From positions 1 to 34,198 of the forward strand of contig CAKUHX010000003.1 in the NCBI GenBank assembly GCA_934659475.1: a stretch of 34,198 bases of DNA. Reading direction: 5' to 3'. The notes below the pieces were generated by a model. That model was not told where the DNA came from, made no database searches, and was given only the letters and a program-made list of their open reading frames with translations. Shown piece after piece: positions 1-6,772 of the stretch. The stretch comes from an uncultured Oscillospiraceae bacterium (lineage in GTDB: Bacteria > Bacillota > Clostridia > Oscillospirales > Oscillospiraceae). How positions within the stretch are numbered: the first letter of the stretch is position 1; every line of letters starts with the position of its first letter. Position numbers and translations under genes: made by a program.

Positions 1-40
1 TATCTCTGCGTTCCACTACTTTTTCGACAGTCTCGCCTGC

Positions 41-69
41 TTGCTTTCTTTGGGGCGCCGTGCTACACT
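41..69 (+). promoter_or_regulatory. Predicted sigma-A promoter of the first TSUP permease gene
   Basis: A TTGCTT -35 box (41-46), a 17-base spacer and a TACACT -10 box (64-69) preceded by an extended TGC. The spacer and most of the leader form an inverted repeat (52-63 with 85-98, two-base bulge), so the 5' end of the transcript would be folded or the repeat could bind a regulator. Prediction from consensus only. Confidence 0.5.
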
Positions 70-150
70 GAAGGGGTCTCGGCGGCACGGCGCGCCCCTT
101 CCCACCGGATGCGGCGGAGCGAGACCCTGTATCGGGAACGGAGGAGTTTT

Positions 151-879
151 ATGACAACGATCCTTGTGGTGGCCTTTGCCTCTTTTCTGGGCGGCGCGGT
201 CCAGGCAGCCAGCGGCTTCGGCAGCGCGGCGGTGATGATGATGTTCATGCCTCTGGTGTACGACATGCTCCACGCCCCCGCTTTGTGCAGCGCCATCAGC
301 TGTCTGCTGGCCTATTCCCTCACCTTCCACTTCCGCAAATGCATCTCCCTCAAGCGGCTGGTGGTCCCGGTGCTCTCCTGTCTGGCGGCCAGCACCGCCT
401 GCATCCAGATCGCCGCCCGGCTGGATCTGGATCTGCTGTCCATCCTGTTCGGCGTTTTCCTGATCCTGCTGGCCCTGTATTTCTTCACACTGAAGGGAAA
501 GCTGACCTTCAACGACACCATCCCCTGCGCGGTGCTGTGCGGCGTTCTGGCGGGCATCGGCAGCGGGCTGTTCTCCGTTGGCGGGCCCATGATCGCCGCC
601 TACTATCTGGCCACCAGCCAGACCAACGAGGAGTACGCCGGCAACATGCAGGGCTACTTCGCCGTGACCAACACCGTGAACATCATCACCCGCATGTCCA
701 AGGGACTGTACTCCGCCGCCTCTATCCTGCCCATCCTCATCGGCGTGGCCGGGGTGCTGCTGGGCAAGCGTGCGGGCATCAAGGTGCTGGAGAAGATGGA
801 CGCCGCCGCCCTCACCCGGGTGGTGTACGCGGTGATCGCCCTCAGCGGCGTATTGACCATCATCAGCCATATCAGATAG
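151..879 (+). CDS. TSUP-family (TauE/SafE-type) membrane permease
   Basis: A 242-residue integral membrane protein of the TSUP family, which carries sulfite, sulfonates or organic acids across the cytoplasmic membrane. The family's two inverted halves are visible: a glycine-rich GGAVQAASGFGSA segment at residues 14-26 and its counterpart GIGSGLFSVGGP at 135-146, each followed by hydrophobic helices. The length is normal for compact TSUP proteins. The ATG at 151 was chosen because GGAGG lies just upstream and the protein then begins directly with the first membrane helix; an upstream ATG at 109 has no good ribosome-binding site. The gene stands alone, with a terminator 90 bases downstream. Its substrate cannot be read from the sequence. 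The adjacent 2-hydroxyacid dehydrogenase and LysR regulator suggest an organic acid or sulfonate, which is inference only. A paralogue lies at 33206-33931. Confidence 0.85.
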   Translation: MTTILVVAFASFLGGAVQAASGFGSAAVMMMFMPLVYDMLHAPALCSAISCLLAYSLTFHFRKCISLKRLVVPVLSCLAASTACIQIAARLDLDLLSILFGVFLILLALYFFTLKGKLTFNDTIPCAVLCGVLAGIGSGLFSVGGPMIAAYYLATSQTNEEYAGNMQGYFAVTNTVNIITRMSKGLYSAASILPILIGVAGVLLGKRAGIKVLEKMDAAALTRVVYAVIALSGVLTIISHIR

Positions 880-967
880 TTTTCCCGTGCTTGCTATTAT
901 GAAATTTAGCTATTATGACGTATATGCGTTTACTTATAGGTCCGCATCTTTGCATACAGCACAAAAA

Positions 968-1000
968 GTCCCCGCTCTCCGTTGACCGGAGAGCGGGGAC
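968..1000. terminator. Bidirectional intrinsic terminator between convergent genes
   Basis: A perfect 14-bp stem (968-981 with 987-1000) with a 5-base loop. An A-run at 963-967 and a T-run at 1003-1007 give a U-tract on both strands, so it can end both the TSUP permease and the dehydrogenase transcripts. Confidence 0.9.
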
Positions 1001-1025
1001 CTCTTTTTAGTCGGAATCGAGACGC

Positions 1026-1967
1026 TCAGCTCAGGCTCAGCGCCGTCTTCACCTTGTCGATGATGTAGTTGCCTACATCCCGGGAGGCGTCCACCGTCTG
1101 GGCGCCCAGGTGGGGGGTGACGATGAAGTTGTCACACTCAAACAGGGGGGAATCCATGCTGGCGTCCTCGGTCAGGCCGCCCTCGGCCAGTTCGTCCTCC
1201 ATCACGTCAGTGGCGTAGCCGCCGATCTTGCCGGCCTTCAGGGCCTCGTACATGGCCTTCTCGTCCACGATGCCGCCCCGGGCCATGTTCAGCACCACGG
1301 CGTCGGGCTTCATGCTGGCCAGAGACTCGGCGTTGAACATATGCCGGGTCTCGTCGGTCAGGGGCATATGGATGGTCACGAAATCGGACACCCGCAGCAC
1401 CTCGGCGATGCTCAGGCTCTGGGCGTGCTGCTCCTCGAACACGTGGGCGGGCAGGAAGGGGTCATAGGCCACCACGTTCATCAGGAAGGCGCGGCCCAGC
1501 TCGCCCACCCGCTGGCCGATGCGGCCGAAGCCCAGGATGCCCAAGGTCTTGCCCCGCAGCTCACGGCCCACGAAGCGGTACTTGTCCCAGTGCTTGTTGG
1601 TGGTCACGTCGTAGTCGGCGGGAATAGTGTGGCGGGACAGCTCCAGCATCTTGGCTAGAGTCAGCTCGGCCACGGCGTTGCCGTTCATGCCGGGGGCGTT
1701 GAATACCTGGATGCCCTTTTCCTTGGCGGTGTCCATGTCGATATGGTTCAGGCCCACGGAGCACACGCCGATGACCTTCAGGTTCTTGGCCGCATCCAGG
1801 ATCCTCTTGTCGATGGCGGGGTCCACCCGCATGATCAGCACGTCGTAGTCGCCGATCATTTCCGCCAACTCCTCCTGTGTAGGCAGCAGCTTGACCTCTA
1901 CCGCCATGTACTTGCCCAGTTCACGGCCGATGCCTTCGTATACCTCGTCAATGATCAGTGCCTTCAT
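1026..1967 (-). CDS. D-isomer-specific 2-hydroxyacid dehydrogenase (NAD-dependent)
   Basis: A 313-residue enzyme of the D-2-hydroxyacid / phosphoglycerate dehydrogenase family, which interconverts 2-keto acids and 2-hydroxy acids with NAD(H). The Rossmann signature GFGRIG is at residues 146-151. The catalytic Arg230 (in MARGGIVDE), an acidic residue around 257-259 (DVMEDE) and His286 (in TPHLGAQT) complete the expected triad. The length fits short family members without a regulatory ACT domain, so it is not a full-length SerA. The ATG at 1967 follows AAGGAAGG. It is transcribed divergently from a LysR regulator, which is the usual layout for regulation by that protein. The substrate is undetermined; glycerate, lactate-type acids or sulfolactate are all possible. 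A second family member is at 14581-15525. Confidence 0.88.
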   Translation of the reverse strand: MKALIIDEVYEGIGRELGKYMAVEVKLLPTQEELAEMIGDYDVLIMRVDPAIDKRILDAAKNLKVIGVCSVGLNHIDMDTAKEKGIQVFNAPGMNGNAVAELTLAKMLELSRHTIPADYDVTTNKHWDKYRFVGRELRGKTLGILGFGRIGQRVGELGRAFLMNVVAYDPFLPAHVFEEQHAQSLSIAEVLRVSDFVTIHMPLTDETRHMFNAESLASMKPDAVVLNMARGGIVDEKAMYEALKAGKIGGYATDVMEDELAEGGLTEDASMDSPLFECDNFIVTPHLGAQTVDASRDVGNYIIDKVKTALSLS

Positions 1968-2202
1968 TCAAGTTTCCTTCCTTTCTTTCCTTTTCCCTGA
2001 AAAATCGCCGGTCACAGCTCTCCCCAGGGCCATGATCTGCAAGTTATAGGAGTTATTCCTTCGTTATCATCTATTATGTCATAGACGGAAGGAATAAAAA
2101 AGCATTTTTTTCCAGGGAGTTGCCACAGCTATTATGTTGTGATATAATATTTCCTGCACAATCGGTCATAACACTATACCTATCATTCACAGGGGGAACA
2201 CC
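1968..2202. promoter_or_regulatory. Divergent control region between dehydrogenase and lysR
   Basis: This 235-base AT-rich spacer holds a 10-bp perfect inverted repeat (2053-2062 with 2088-2097, 25-base gap). Inside it lies a CTAT-N6-ATAG dyad (2071-2084). The octamer CTATTATG occurs at 2071-2078 and 2129-2136. On the minus strand these octamers give CATAAT, a plausible -10 box, but I see no good -35 box. That is what an activator-dependent promoter for the dehydrogenase would look like. LysR proteins typically bind such dyads; the assignment is inference. Confidence 0.5.
2120..2148 (+). promoter_or_regulatory. Predicted sigma-A promoter of the lysR gene
   Basis: TTGCCA (2120-2125), a 17-base spacer and a perfect TATAAT (2143-2148), 54 bases before the lysR start. 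It overlaps one CTATTATG octamer, so autoregulation by the product is possible. Confidence 0.65.
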
Positions 2203-3141
2203 ATGAACTTTCAGAATCTGAAGTATTTCCTTTTGGTGGCGGAGGAACTGAATATCACCCGGGCGGCGGAGCGGCTCTACATCTCTCAGCAGTCCCTGTC
2301 CAACCACATCTCCAACATGGAGCGGGAGCTGGACGTGAAGCTGTTCACCCGCTCCCCCAAGCTGTCCCTGACCTATGCGGGGGAGCTTCTGGTGGACACG
2401 GCCACCCAGATCCTGGATCTGCACACCCAGTATCTCACTAAGGTGGGAGACATCAGCCGCCACTACATGGGCGTGCTGCGCCTGGGCATCTCCCACACCT
2501 GCGGTCTGGCCCTTCTGCCGGAGATCCTGCCCCGGTTCCGGGCCGAGTTCCCCATGGTGGAGTTTTCCCTGTTCGAGGGCAACTCAAACCAGCTGGAGGA
2601 CGAGCTGTCTCACGGGCGCATCGACCTGATCGTCTGCTTCGAGCCTGTGACCCTGGAGGGGGTGGAGACCCTCCCCCTGACCGCGGGCCCCCTGATGATG
2701 GTGGTGCCCCGGTCCTATACCGATCAGCTCTTCGGCGCTAAGGCCGACCAGGTGCGCCGGGCCTTTGCCGACGGGGCGGACATCGCCGCCTACCGCTCCA
2801 TGCCCTTCGTGCTGCTCAAGCGGGGCAACCGCACCCGCAGCATCGTGGATCAGTATTGCAGCAAGCACTCCTTCAAGCCGAAGATCGCGCTGGAGACGGA
2901 GAACACCGCCACCACCCTGGCCATGGCCCAGGAGGGGATGGGCATCGCCGTCTGTCCGGAGCTGTTCCTGCGGGTGATCCATGTGAAAAGCAGCCAGACC
3001 ACGGCGGAGGGCCTGGACCTGTTCCCCCTCAGCGCCGCCTCCGCCGTCAGCCGGCTGGTCATCGGCTACCGCCGGGACCGCTACCTGTCCCATTATGCCG
3101 AGCGGTTCATCTCCATCGCCCAGGAGACTCTGGGCAAGTAA
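2203..3141 (+). CDS. LysR-family transcriptional regulator
   Basis: A 312-residue regulator of the usual LysR length. Residues 1-60 form the winged helix-turn-helix DNA-binding domain, with the typical pattern ITRAAERLYISQQSLSNHI and the following LFTRSP wing. Residues from about 90 to 300 form the two-lobed periplasmic-binding-protein-like effector domain. The ATG at 2203 has AGGGGG upstream. It is divergent from the 2-hydroxyacid dehydrogenase and probably controls it. The effector is unknown, but LysR proteins often sense a substrate or product of the neighbouring enzyme. No terminator is evident after the gene; a luxS promoter follows 6 bases downstream. Confidence 0.9.
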   Translation: MNFQNLKYFLLVAEELNITRAAERLYISQQSLSNHISNMERELDVKLFTRSPKLSLTYAGELLVDTATQILDLHTQYLTKVGDISRHYMGVLRLGISHTCGLALLPEILPRFRAEFPMVEFSLFEGNSNQLEDELSHGRIDLIVCFEPVTLEGVETLPLTAGPLMMVVPRSYTDQLFGAKADQVRRAFADGADIAAYRSMPFVLLKRGNRTRSIVDQYCSKHSFKPKIALETENTATTLAMAQEGMGIAVCPELFLRVIHVKSSQTTAEGLDLFPLSAASAVSRLVIGYRRDRYLSHYAERFISIAQETLGK

Positions 3142-3147
3142 ACGCCA

Positions 3148-3176
3148 TTGACAGGCCGGACGGCCTGTCCTATGAT
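3148..3176 (+). promoter_or_regulatory. Strong predicted promoter of luxS-mtnN with a palindromic operator-like site
   Basis: A consensus TTGACA -35 (3148-3153), a 17-base spacer and TATGAT (3171-3176). A 20-base palindrome, GACAGGCC-GGAC-GGCCTGTC (3150-3169), fills the spacer and overlaps the -35 box. No T-run follows, so it is not a terminator of lysR. A repressor site is the simplest reading, although which protein binds is unknown. Confidence 0.7.
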
Positions 3177-3222
3177 CAGAAAAAATGCCCGCCTGAGCAC
3201 AGGGGGCAGAAGGAGCATCACT

Positions 3223-3684
3223 ATGAAGCAGATCGCCAGTTTTACCGTTGACCATGACAAGCTGGAAAAGGGCATGTACGTCTCCCGCATCGACGGAGAC
3301 GTGGTGACCTATGACATCCGCATGAAGAAGCCCAACGGCGGGGACTACCTGTCCAACGGAGCCCTGCACACCTTTGAGCACCTGTTTGCCACCTATGCCC
3401 GGAACAGCCGCCTGACCGACCAGGTGGTCTATGTGGGCCCCATGGGCTGCCGCACCGGGTTCTACCTGCTGCTGCGGGACAGCGTGAGCCGTCCGGAGGC
3501 CCTGGCTCTGGTACAGGAGAGCTTCCAGTTCATCCGGAACTTTGAGGGAGAGATCCCCGGCAGCAAGCGCTGGGAGTGCGGCAACTATCTGGAGCACGAC
3601 CTGCCCGGCGCCCGCGCCGTGGCCGCCGACATGGGGGAGGTCCTGAAAAACTGGAACGGGGAGAGGATGAACTATGAACAGTAA
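3223..3684 (+). CDS. luxS: S-ribosylhomocysteine lyase LuxS (AI-2 synthesis)
   Basis: A 153-residue LuxS, which cleaves S-ribosylhomocysteine to homocysteine and 4,5-dihydroxy-2,3-pentanedione, the precursor of autoinducer 2. The metal site is intact: HTFEH with His49 and His53, plus Cys119 in ECGNY. The catalytic Cys76 lies in GPMGCRTG and the general base Glu52 in the HTFEH motif. Length and residue order match the Bacillota family. The ATG at 3223 follows AAGGAG (3210-3215); in-frame codons upstream lie inside the promoter. Its 3' end overlaps mtnN by 11 bases, so the two enzymes that act consecutively on S-adenosylhomocysteine are translationally coupled. It is cytoplasmic. Confidence 0.97.
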   Translation: MKQIASFTVDHDKLEKGMYVSRIDGDVVTYDIRMKKPNGGDYLSNGALHTFEHLFATYARNSRLTDQVVYVGPMGCRTGFYLLLRDSVSRPEALALVQESFQFIRNFEGEIPGSKRWECGNYLEHDLPGARAVAADMGEVLKNWNGERMNYEQ

Positions 3685-4393
3685 GCAGCCGGTGGGCATC
3701 ATCGCCGCCATGGACAGCGAGCTGGCCGGGCTGGTGGCTGCCCTGGAGCAGCCCCGGCAGCATGTCCTGTGGGGCCTGACCTTTTACAGCGGACTGCTGT
3801 CCGGGCGGGAAGCGGTGCTGGTCAAGTGCGGCGTGGGCAAGGTGAACGCTGCCCGCACCGCCCAGATCCTGATCGACCGCTTCGAGCCCTGCGCCCTGCT
3901 GAACAGCGGCATCGCCGGGGGGATCGGCCCCGGCCTGTCCGTAGGGGACGCGGTCGTGGCCGACGGGTTGGTGCAGCACGACTTCGACGTGACCGCCTTC
4001 GGCCACGCCAGGGGCTACCTGTGCACCGGCGGCGACAGCAGCAGCCCCACCGTCTTCCGGCCCGACGCCGCCGTGCAGTCCGCCCTGCGCCGGGCGGCGG
4101 AGGAGGTGCTGGGCAGGGAACACGTCCACAGCGGCCTGATCGCCACCGGAGACCAGTTCATCTCCGGCCCCGGACAGAAGGCCGCTATCCGGCAGGTCTT
4201 CTCCGCCGCCGCCGCCGAGATGGAGGGGGGCGCCATCGCCCAGGCTGCTGTCCTGTCCGGCGTGCCCTTCGGGGTGCTCCGGGTGATCTCCGATCTGGCC
4301 GACGACACGGCCCCCGACTCCTCCGACCGCTTTGAGGAGGAGACCGCCCGCCGCTCCGCCCGGATCGTAAAGCAGGCCGTGGGGCAGCTGTGA
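3674..4393 (+). CDS. mtnN: 5'-methylthioadenosine/S-adenosylhomocysteine nucleosidase
   Basis: A 239-residue nucleosidase that removes adenine from S-adenosylhomocysteine and methylthioadenosine, supplying S-ribosylhomocysteine to LuxS. Family landmarks are present: an N-terminal GIIAAMDSE with Glu16, the GIAGGI loop (79-84), the ligand-binding AEMEGGAIAQ with Glu184, and VISDLAD with catalytic Asp207. The ATG at 3674 lies inside the end of luxS behind GAGAGGA. The pair is a self-contained activated-methyl-cycle and AI-2 operon, closed by the terminator at 4437-4469. It could be described by the older name pfs. Confidence 0.95.
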   Translation: MNSKQPVGIIAAMDSELAGLVAALEQPRQHVLWGLTFYSGLLSGREAVLVKCGVGKVNAARTAQILIDRFEPCALLNSGIAGGIGPGLSVGDAVVADGLVQHDFDVTAFGHARGYLCTGGDSSSPTVFRPDAAVQSALRRAAEEVLGREHVHSGLIATGDQFISGPGQKAAIRQVFSAAAAEMEGGAIAQAAVLSGVPFGVLRVISDLADDTAPDSSDRFEEETARRSARIVKQAVGQL

Positions 4394-4436
4394 TCCCCGC
4401 CCCCACGTTCCTATATTCTATCCCTATACAGAGAAA

Positions 4437-4469
4437 GGCCCCCGGCCGCCAAGCGGCCGGGGGCCTTTT
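4437..4469. terminator. Bidirectional intrinsic terminator between mtnN and the 216-residue gene
   Basis: A perfect 13-bp GC-rich stem (4437-4449 with 4453-4465) with a 3-base loop, followed by TTTT on the plus strand. The minus strand gives TTTCTCTG after the stem. It serves the convergent genes on both sides. Confidence 0.9.
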
Positions 4470-4497
4470 ATCTTGTCTTACCACACCGCCGATCCCC

Positions 4498-5148
4498 TCA
4501 TCGGCTGTTTTTCTGCTCGTTCCACCCCTGTACAGCGCGGCGGTAATTCTCCAGAACGGACAGGGCGTAGTTCTTCTTTCGGGCCGTGAAGGGCACCAGC
4601 TCATACCCCGTCCGTCCCGCCTTCAGCTCATAGCACAGCCGGGTGCTGAGCTGCGCCGCCCCCCGCTCCAGAGCGTACACATCCATGGTGTACTGCCCCC
4701 GCAGATCGGGCAGCACCAGGATCAGCCAAAAGCTGTCCAGCCCTTTCTCCGCCATACATGCCAGCGCTGCGCACAGGTCCTCATAGATGGGGTAAAAGCG
4801 CTCTGCCGGGCAGGAGCGGTACAGCCCCGCCACGGCGGGCGTCTCCATCAGGGCCGTCATAGACGGGCTGCCCCAATTCAGGGGGCCAGGAGCGCCCCGG
4901 GTGCTGTCGTCAAACAGCGCCCCGTCTATGTATCCCGGCTGTCCTGTACACAAAAGCACTCCGCCGGTCTGCCCCCGAAAGCGGCCCACATCCCCGCGAA
5001 AGCCGTCCAGCACCTCCGGCGCCGTGGTCACGCTCATCTCGGCCACTCCGTCGTTCTCTCTCCGGGGCGGCGTGTCCGGCAGCAGATCCGCCGGGGCCTG
5101 AAGCCCCTCCTTCACATATTCCAGCACCGCCCGCAGTTTCTCGTTCAT
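4498..5148 (-). CDS. Hypothetical cytoplasmic protein, 216 residues
   Basis: I do not recognise this family. The reading frame is supported by GGAGGGG placed 5-6 bases before the ATG at 5148, by codon use like its neighbours, and by a terminator right after the stop. There is no signal peptide or membrane helix. The N-terminal 30 residues look helical and charged. The centre holds DGFRGDVGRFRGQ (48-60) and an aromatic, hydrophobic stretch FWLILVLPDLRGQY (140-153). The C-terminus is rich in Lys, Arg and Gln. Cysteines at 68, 113, 126, 131 and 172 form no obvious metal motif. It is downstream of murA on the same strand but is separated by a large palindrome and a hairpin, so co-transcription is uncertain. 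Confidence 0.75.
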   Translation of the reverse strand: MNEKLRAVLEYVKEGLQAPADLLPDTPPRRENDGVAEMSVTTAPEVLDGFRGDVGRFRGQTGGVLLCTGQPGYIDGALFDDSTRGAPGPLNWGSPSMTALMETPAVAGLYRSCPAERFYPIYEDLCAALACMAEKGLDSFWLILVLPDLRGQYTMDVYALERGAAQLSTRLCYELKAGRTGYELVPFTARKKNYALSVLENYRRAVQGWNEQKNSR

Positions 5149-5164
5149 TCCGACCCCTCCGTGC

Positions 5165-5192
5165 CCGCGGTGCCCAGGCCTGGGCGCCGCGG
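5165..5192. repeat. 28-base near-perfect palindrome without a loop
   Basis: Arms 5165-5178 and 5179-5192 are reverse complements with one mismatch. It lies between murA and the 216-residue gene, just before the latter's ribosome-binding site region, and next to the hairpin at 5202-5233. Protein-binding site or RNA fold are both possible. Confidence 0.7.
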
Positions 5193-5201
5193 TGATCGCA
5201 A

Positions 5202-5233
5202 AGCCCCGCTCCCGGCTTGGCCGGAGCGGGGCT
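5202..5233 (-). terminator. Probable weak terminator of murA
   Basis: A 13-bp stem with one bulged base (5202-5215 with 5221-5233) lies 12 bases after the murA stop. On the minus strand only TTT follows, so termination is likely partial and read-through into the 216-residue gene is possible. Confidence 0.5.
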
Positions 5234-5245
5234 GAGTTTTACGCT

Positions 5246-6541
5246 TTATCCCACCTGAGGCTGGGGCTTTTCGTCGGGGACGACCACGGTGCTGATGTCG
5301 GCGCCCACGCCGGACAGCTTGCCCACCAGGTCCTCATAGCCCCGCTCGATATAACTTACGCCGTCCACCTCGGTGATCCCCCGGGCGGCCAGCCCGGCAA
5401 TGACCATGGCGGCCCCGGCCCGCAGGTCGCAGGCGTGGATGGGGGCGCCGGTCAGGGTCTCCACCCCCTCGATCACCGCCACCTTACCGTCCACCTGGAT
5501 GTGGGCGCCCATGCGGCGCAGCTCATCCACATAGCGGTAGCGGCTGTCCCACACGCCCTCGGTGATCACGCTGGTGCCCTGTGCCTGACACAGGACGGCG
5601 GCGATCTGGGGCTGCATATCCGTGGGGAAGCCGGGATAGGGCATGGTCTTGATGTTGGTGCGGCCGATGGGCCCGCTGCGGCGGACCCGGACGGCGTCGT
5701 CCAGCTCGTCCACCTCCACCCCCATCTCCACCAGCTTGGCGGTGATGCAGTCCAGGTGCTTGGGGATCACGTTGCGGATCAGCACGTCCCCCCCGGCGGC
5801 GGCCACGGCGGCCATATAGGTGCCCGCCTCGATCTGGTCGGGGATGATGGAGTAGCTCCCACCGCCCAGGCGGTCCACCCCCCGGATCTTGATCACATCA
5901 GTGCCCGCGCCCATGATGTTGGCCCCCATGGAGTTGAGGAAGTTGGCCAGATCCACGATATGGGGCTCTTTGGCGGCGTTTTCGATCACCGTCATCCCCT
6001 GGGCCAGGGCGGCGGCCAGCATGATATTCATGGTAGCCCCCACGGAGACCACGTCCAGATACACCTGCCCCCCGGCCAGCCGGCCGCGGCCGGGCACCCG
6101 GGCGCACACCATGCCGCTGTGTACGTCCACCTCGGCCCCCATGGCCACAAAGCCCTTGATATGCTGGTCGATGGGCCGGGCGCCCAGGTCGCAGCCCCCG
6201 GGCAGGGGCACCTCGGCCCAGCCGAAGCGGCCCAGCAGCGCCCCCACCAGATAGTAGCTGGCGCGGATCTTCCGGGCCAGCTCATAGGGCACCTGGCGGT
6301 TGCGGATGCGGGAGCAGTCGATGTCCATGGTAGTGCGGTTCACCGTGCGCACATCGGCCCCCAGCTCCTGCAGGATCTGCAGGATCAGGGTGACGTCGCT
6401 GATCTGGGGGATATTCTCGATGCGGCATGTTCCGTCCACCAGCAGGGCAGCGGGCAGGATGGCCACGGCGGCGTTTTTCGCGCCGCTGATCTCGATCTCA
6501 CCGCGGAGAGGTTTGCCACCGCGGATCACATATTTGTACAA
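5246..6541 (-). CDS. murA: UDP-N-acetylglucosamine 1-carboxyvinyltransferase MurA
   Basis: A 431-residue enzyme that transfers enolpyruvate from PEP to UDP-GlcNAc, the first committed step of peptidoglycan synthesis in the cytoplasm. Lys22 in SGAKNA and the catalytic Cys117 in PGGCDLGARP are present; the Cys is the fosfomycin target in this family and has not been replaced by Asp. The frame is open further upstream. I chose the TTG at 6541-6539 because AAGGAAGG lies 8 bases before it, and because numbering from there puts the key Lys at 22 as in the family. A GTG three codons upstream is too close to that ribosome-binding site. It has its own promoter at 6706-6734 and a leader of about 155 bases. 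Bacillota often carry two MurA types, and I cannot tell which this is. Confidence 0.95.
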   Translation of the reverse strand: MYKYVIRGGKPLRGEIEISGAKNAAVAILPAALLVDGTCRIENIPQISDVTLILQILQELGADVRTVNRTTMDIDCSRIRNRQVPYELARKIRASYYLVGALLGRFGWAEVPLPGGCDLGARPIDQHIKGFVAMGAEVDVHSGMVCARVPGRGRLAGGQVYLDVVSVGATMNIMLAAALAQGMTVIENAAKEPHIVDLANFLNSMGANIMGAGTDVIKIRGVDRLGGGSYSIIPDQIEAGTYMAAVAAAGGDVLIRNVIPKHLDCITAKLVEMGVEVDELDDAVRVRRSGPIGRTNIKTMPYPGFPTDMQPQIAAVLCQAQGTSVITEGVWDSRYRYVDELRRMGAHIQVDGKVAVIEGVETLTGAPIHACDLRAGAAMVIAGLAARGITEVDGVSYIERGYEDLVGKLSGVGADISTVVVPDEKPQPQVG

Positions 6542-6699
6542 ACAGAGCACCTTCCTTATGCGTCCCCGGCCGCCCCCGCCCTCTGGCGGCGGGTCCACGG
6601 CGGACCGGGACTTCTGATAAAGGCTATGAACAGCGGAGCGAAGCCGCGGGCGATCCTTTCATCTCCCCGCGTCCCATTTGAAAAAGGGCGCAGAAAACC
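6542..6699 (-). other. Long structured leader of murA
   Basis: About 155 bases lie between the predicted start of transcription and the murA start. On the minus strand two adjacent hairpins lie in the last third, GGTCC/GGACC and CCCGCC/GGCGGG, shortly before the ribosome-binding site. A short open frame across 6556-6738 overlaps the promoter and is not credible. I recognise no known riboswitch. Confidence 0.4.
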
Positions 6700-6705
6700 G
6701 CATAT

Positions 6706-6734
6706 ATTATAACACCAGTATGCCCCGTTGGCAA
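6706..6734 (-). promoter_or_regulatory. Predicted sigma-A promoter of murA
   Basis: On the minus strand TTGCCA (6734-6729), a 17-base spacer and a perfect TATAAT (6711-6706). It lies between murA and hemW, 38 bases from the hemW stop. Confidence 0.75.
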
Positions 6735-6772
6735 ACATTTTTATCTGCCGTTTCTGTTTATTTTTTGCGGCA

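Noticed and set aside
5192..6712. A 506-residue plus-strand frame over murA
   Set aside because: Low-complexity shadow of murA; no ribosome-binding site or recognisable domain.
6556..6738. Short frame upstream of murA, considered as a leader peptide
   Set aside because: It begins upstream of the predicted murA -10 and -35 boxes, so it would not be on the murA transcript, and it lacks a ribosome-binding site.
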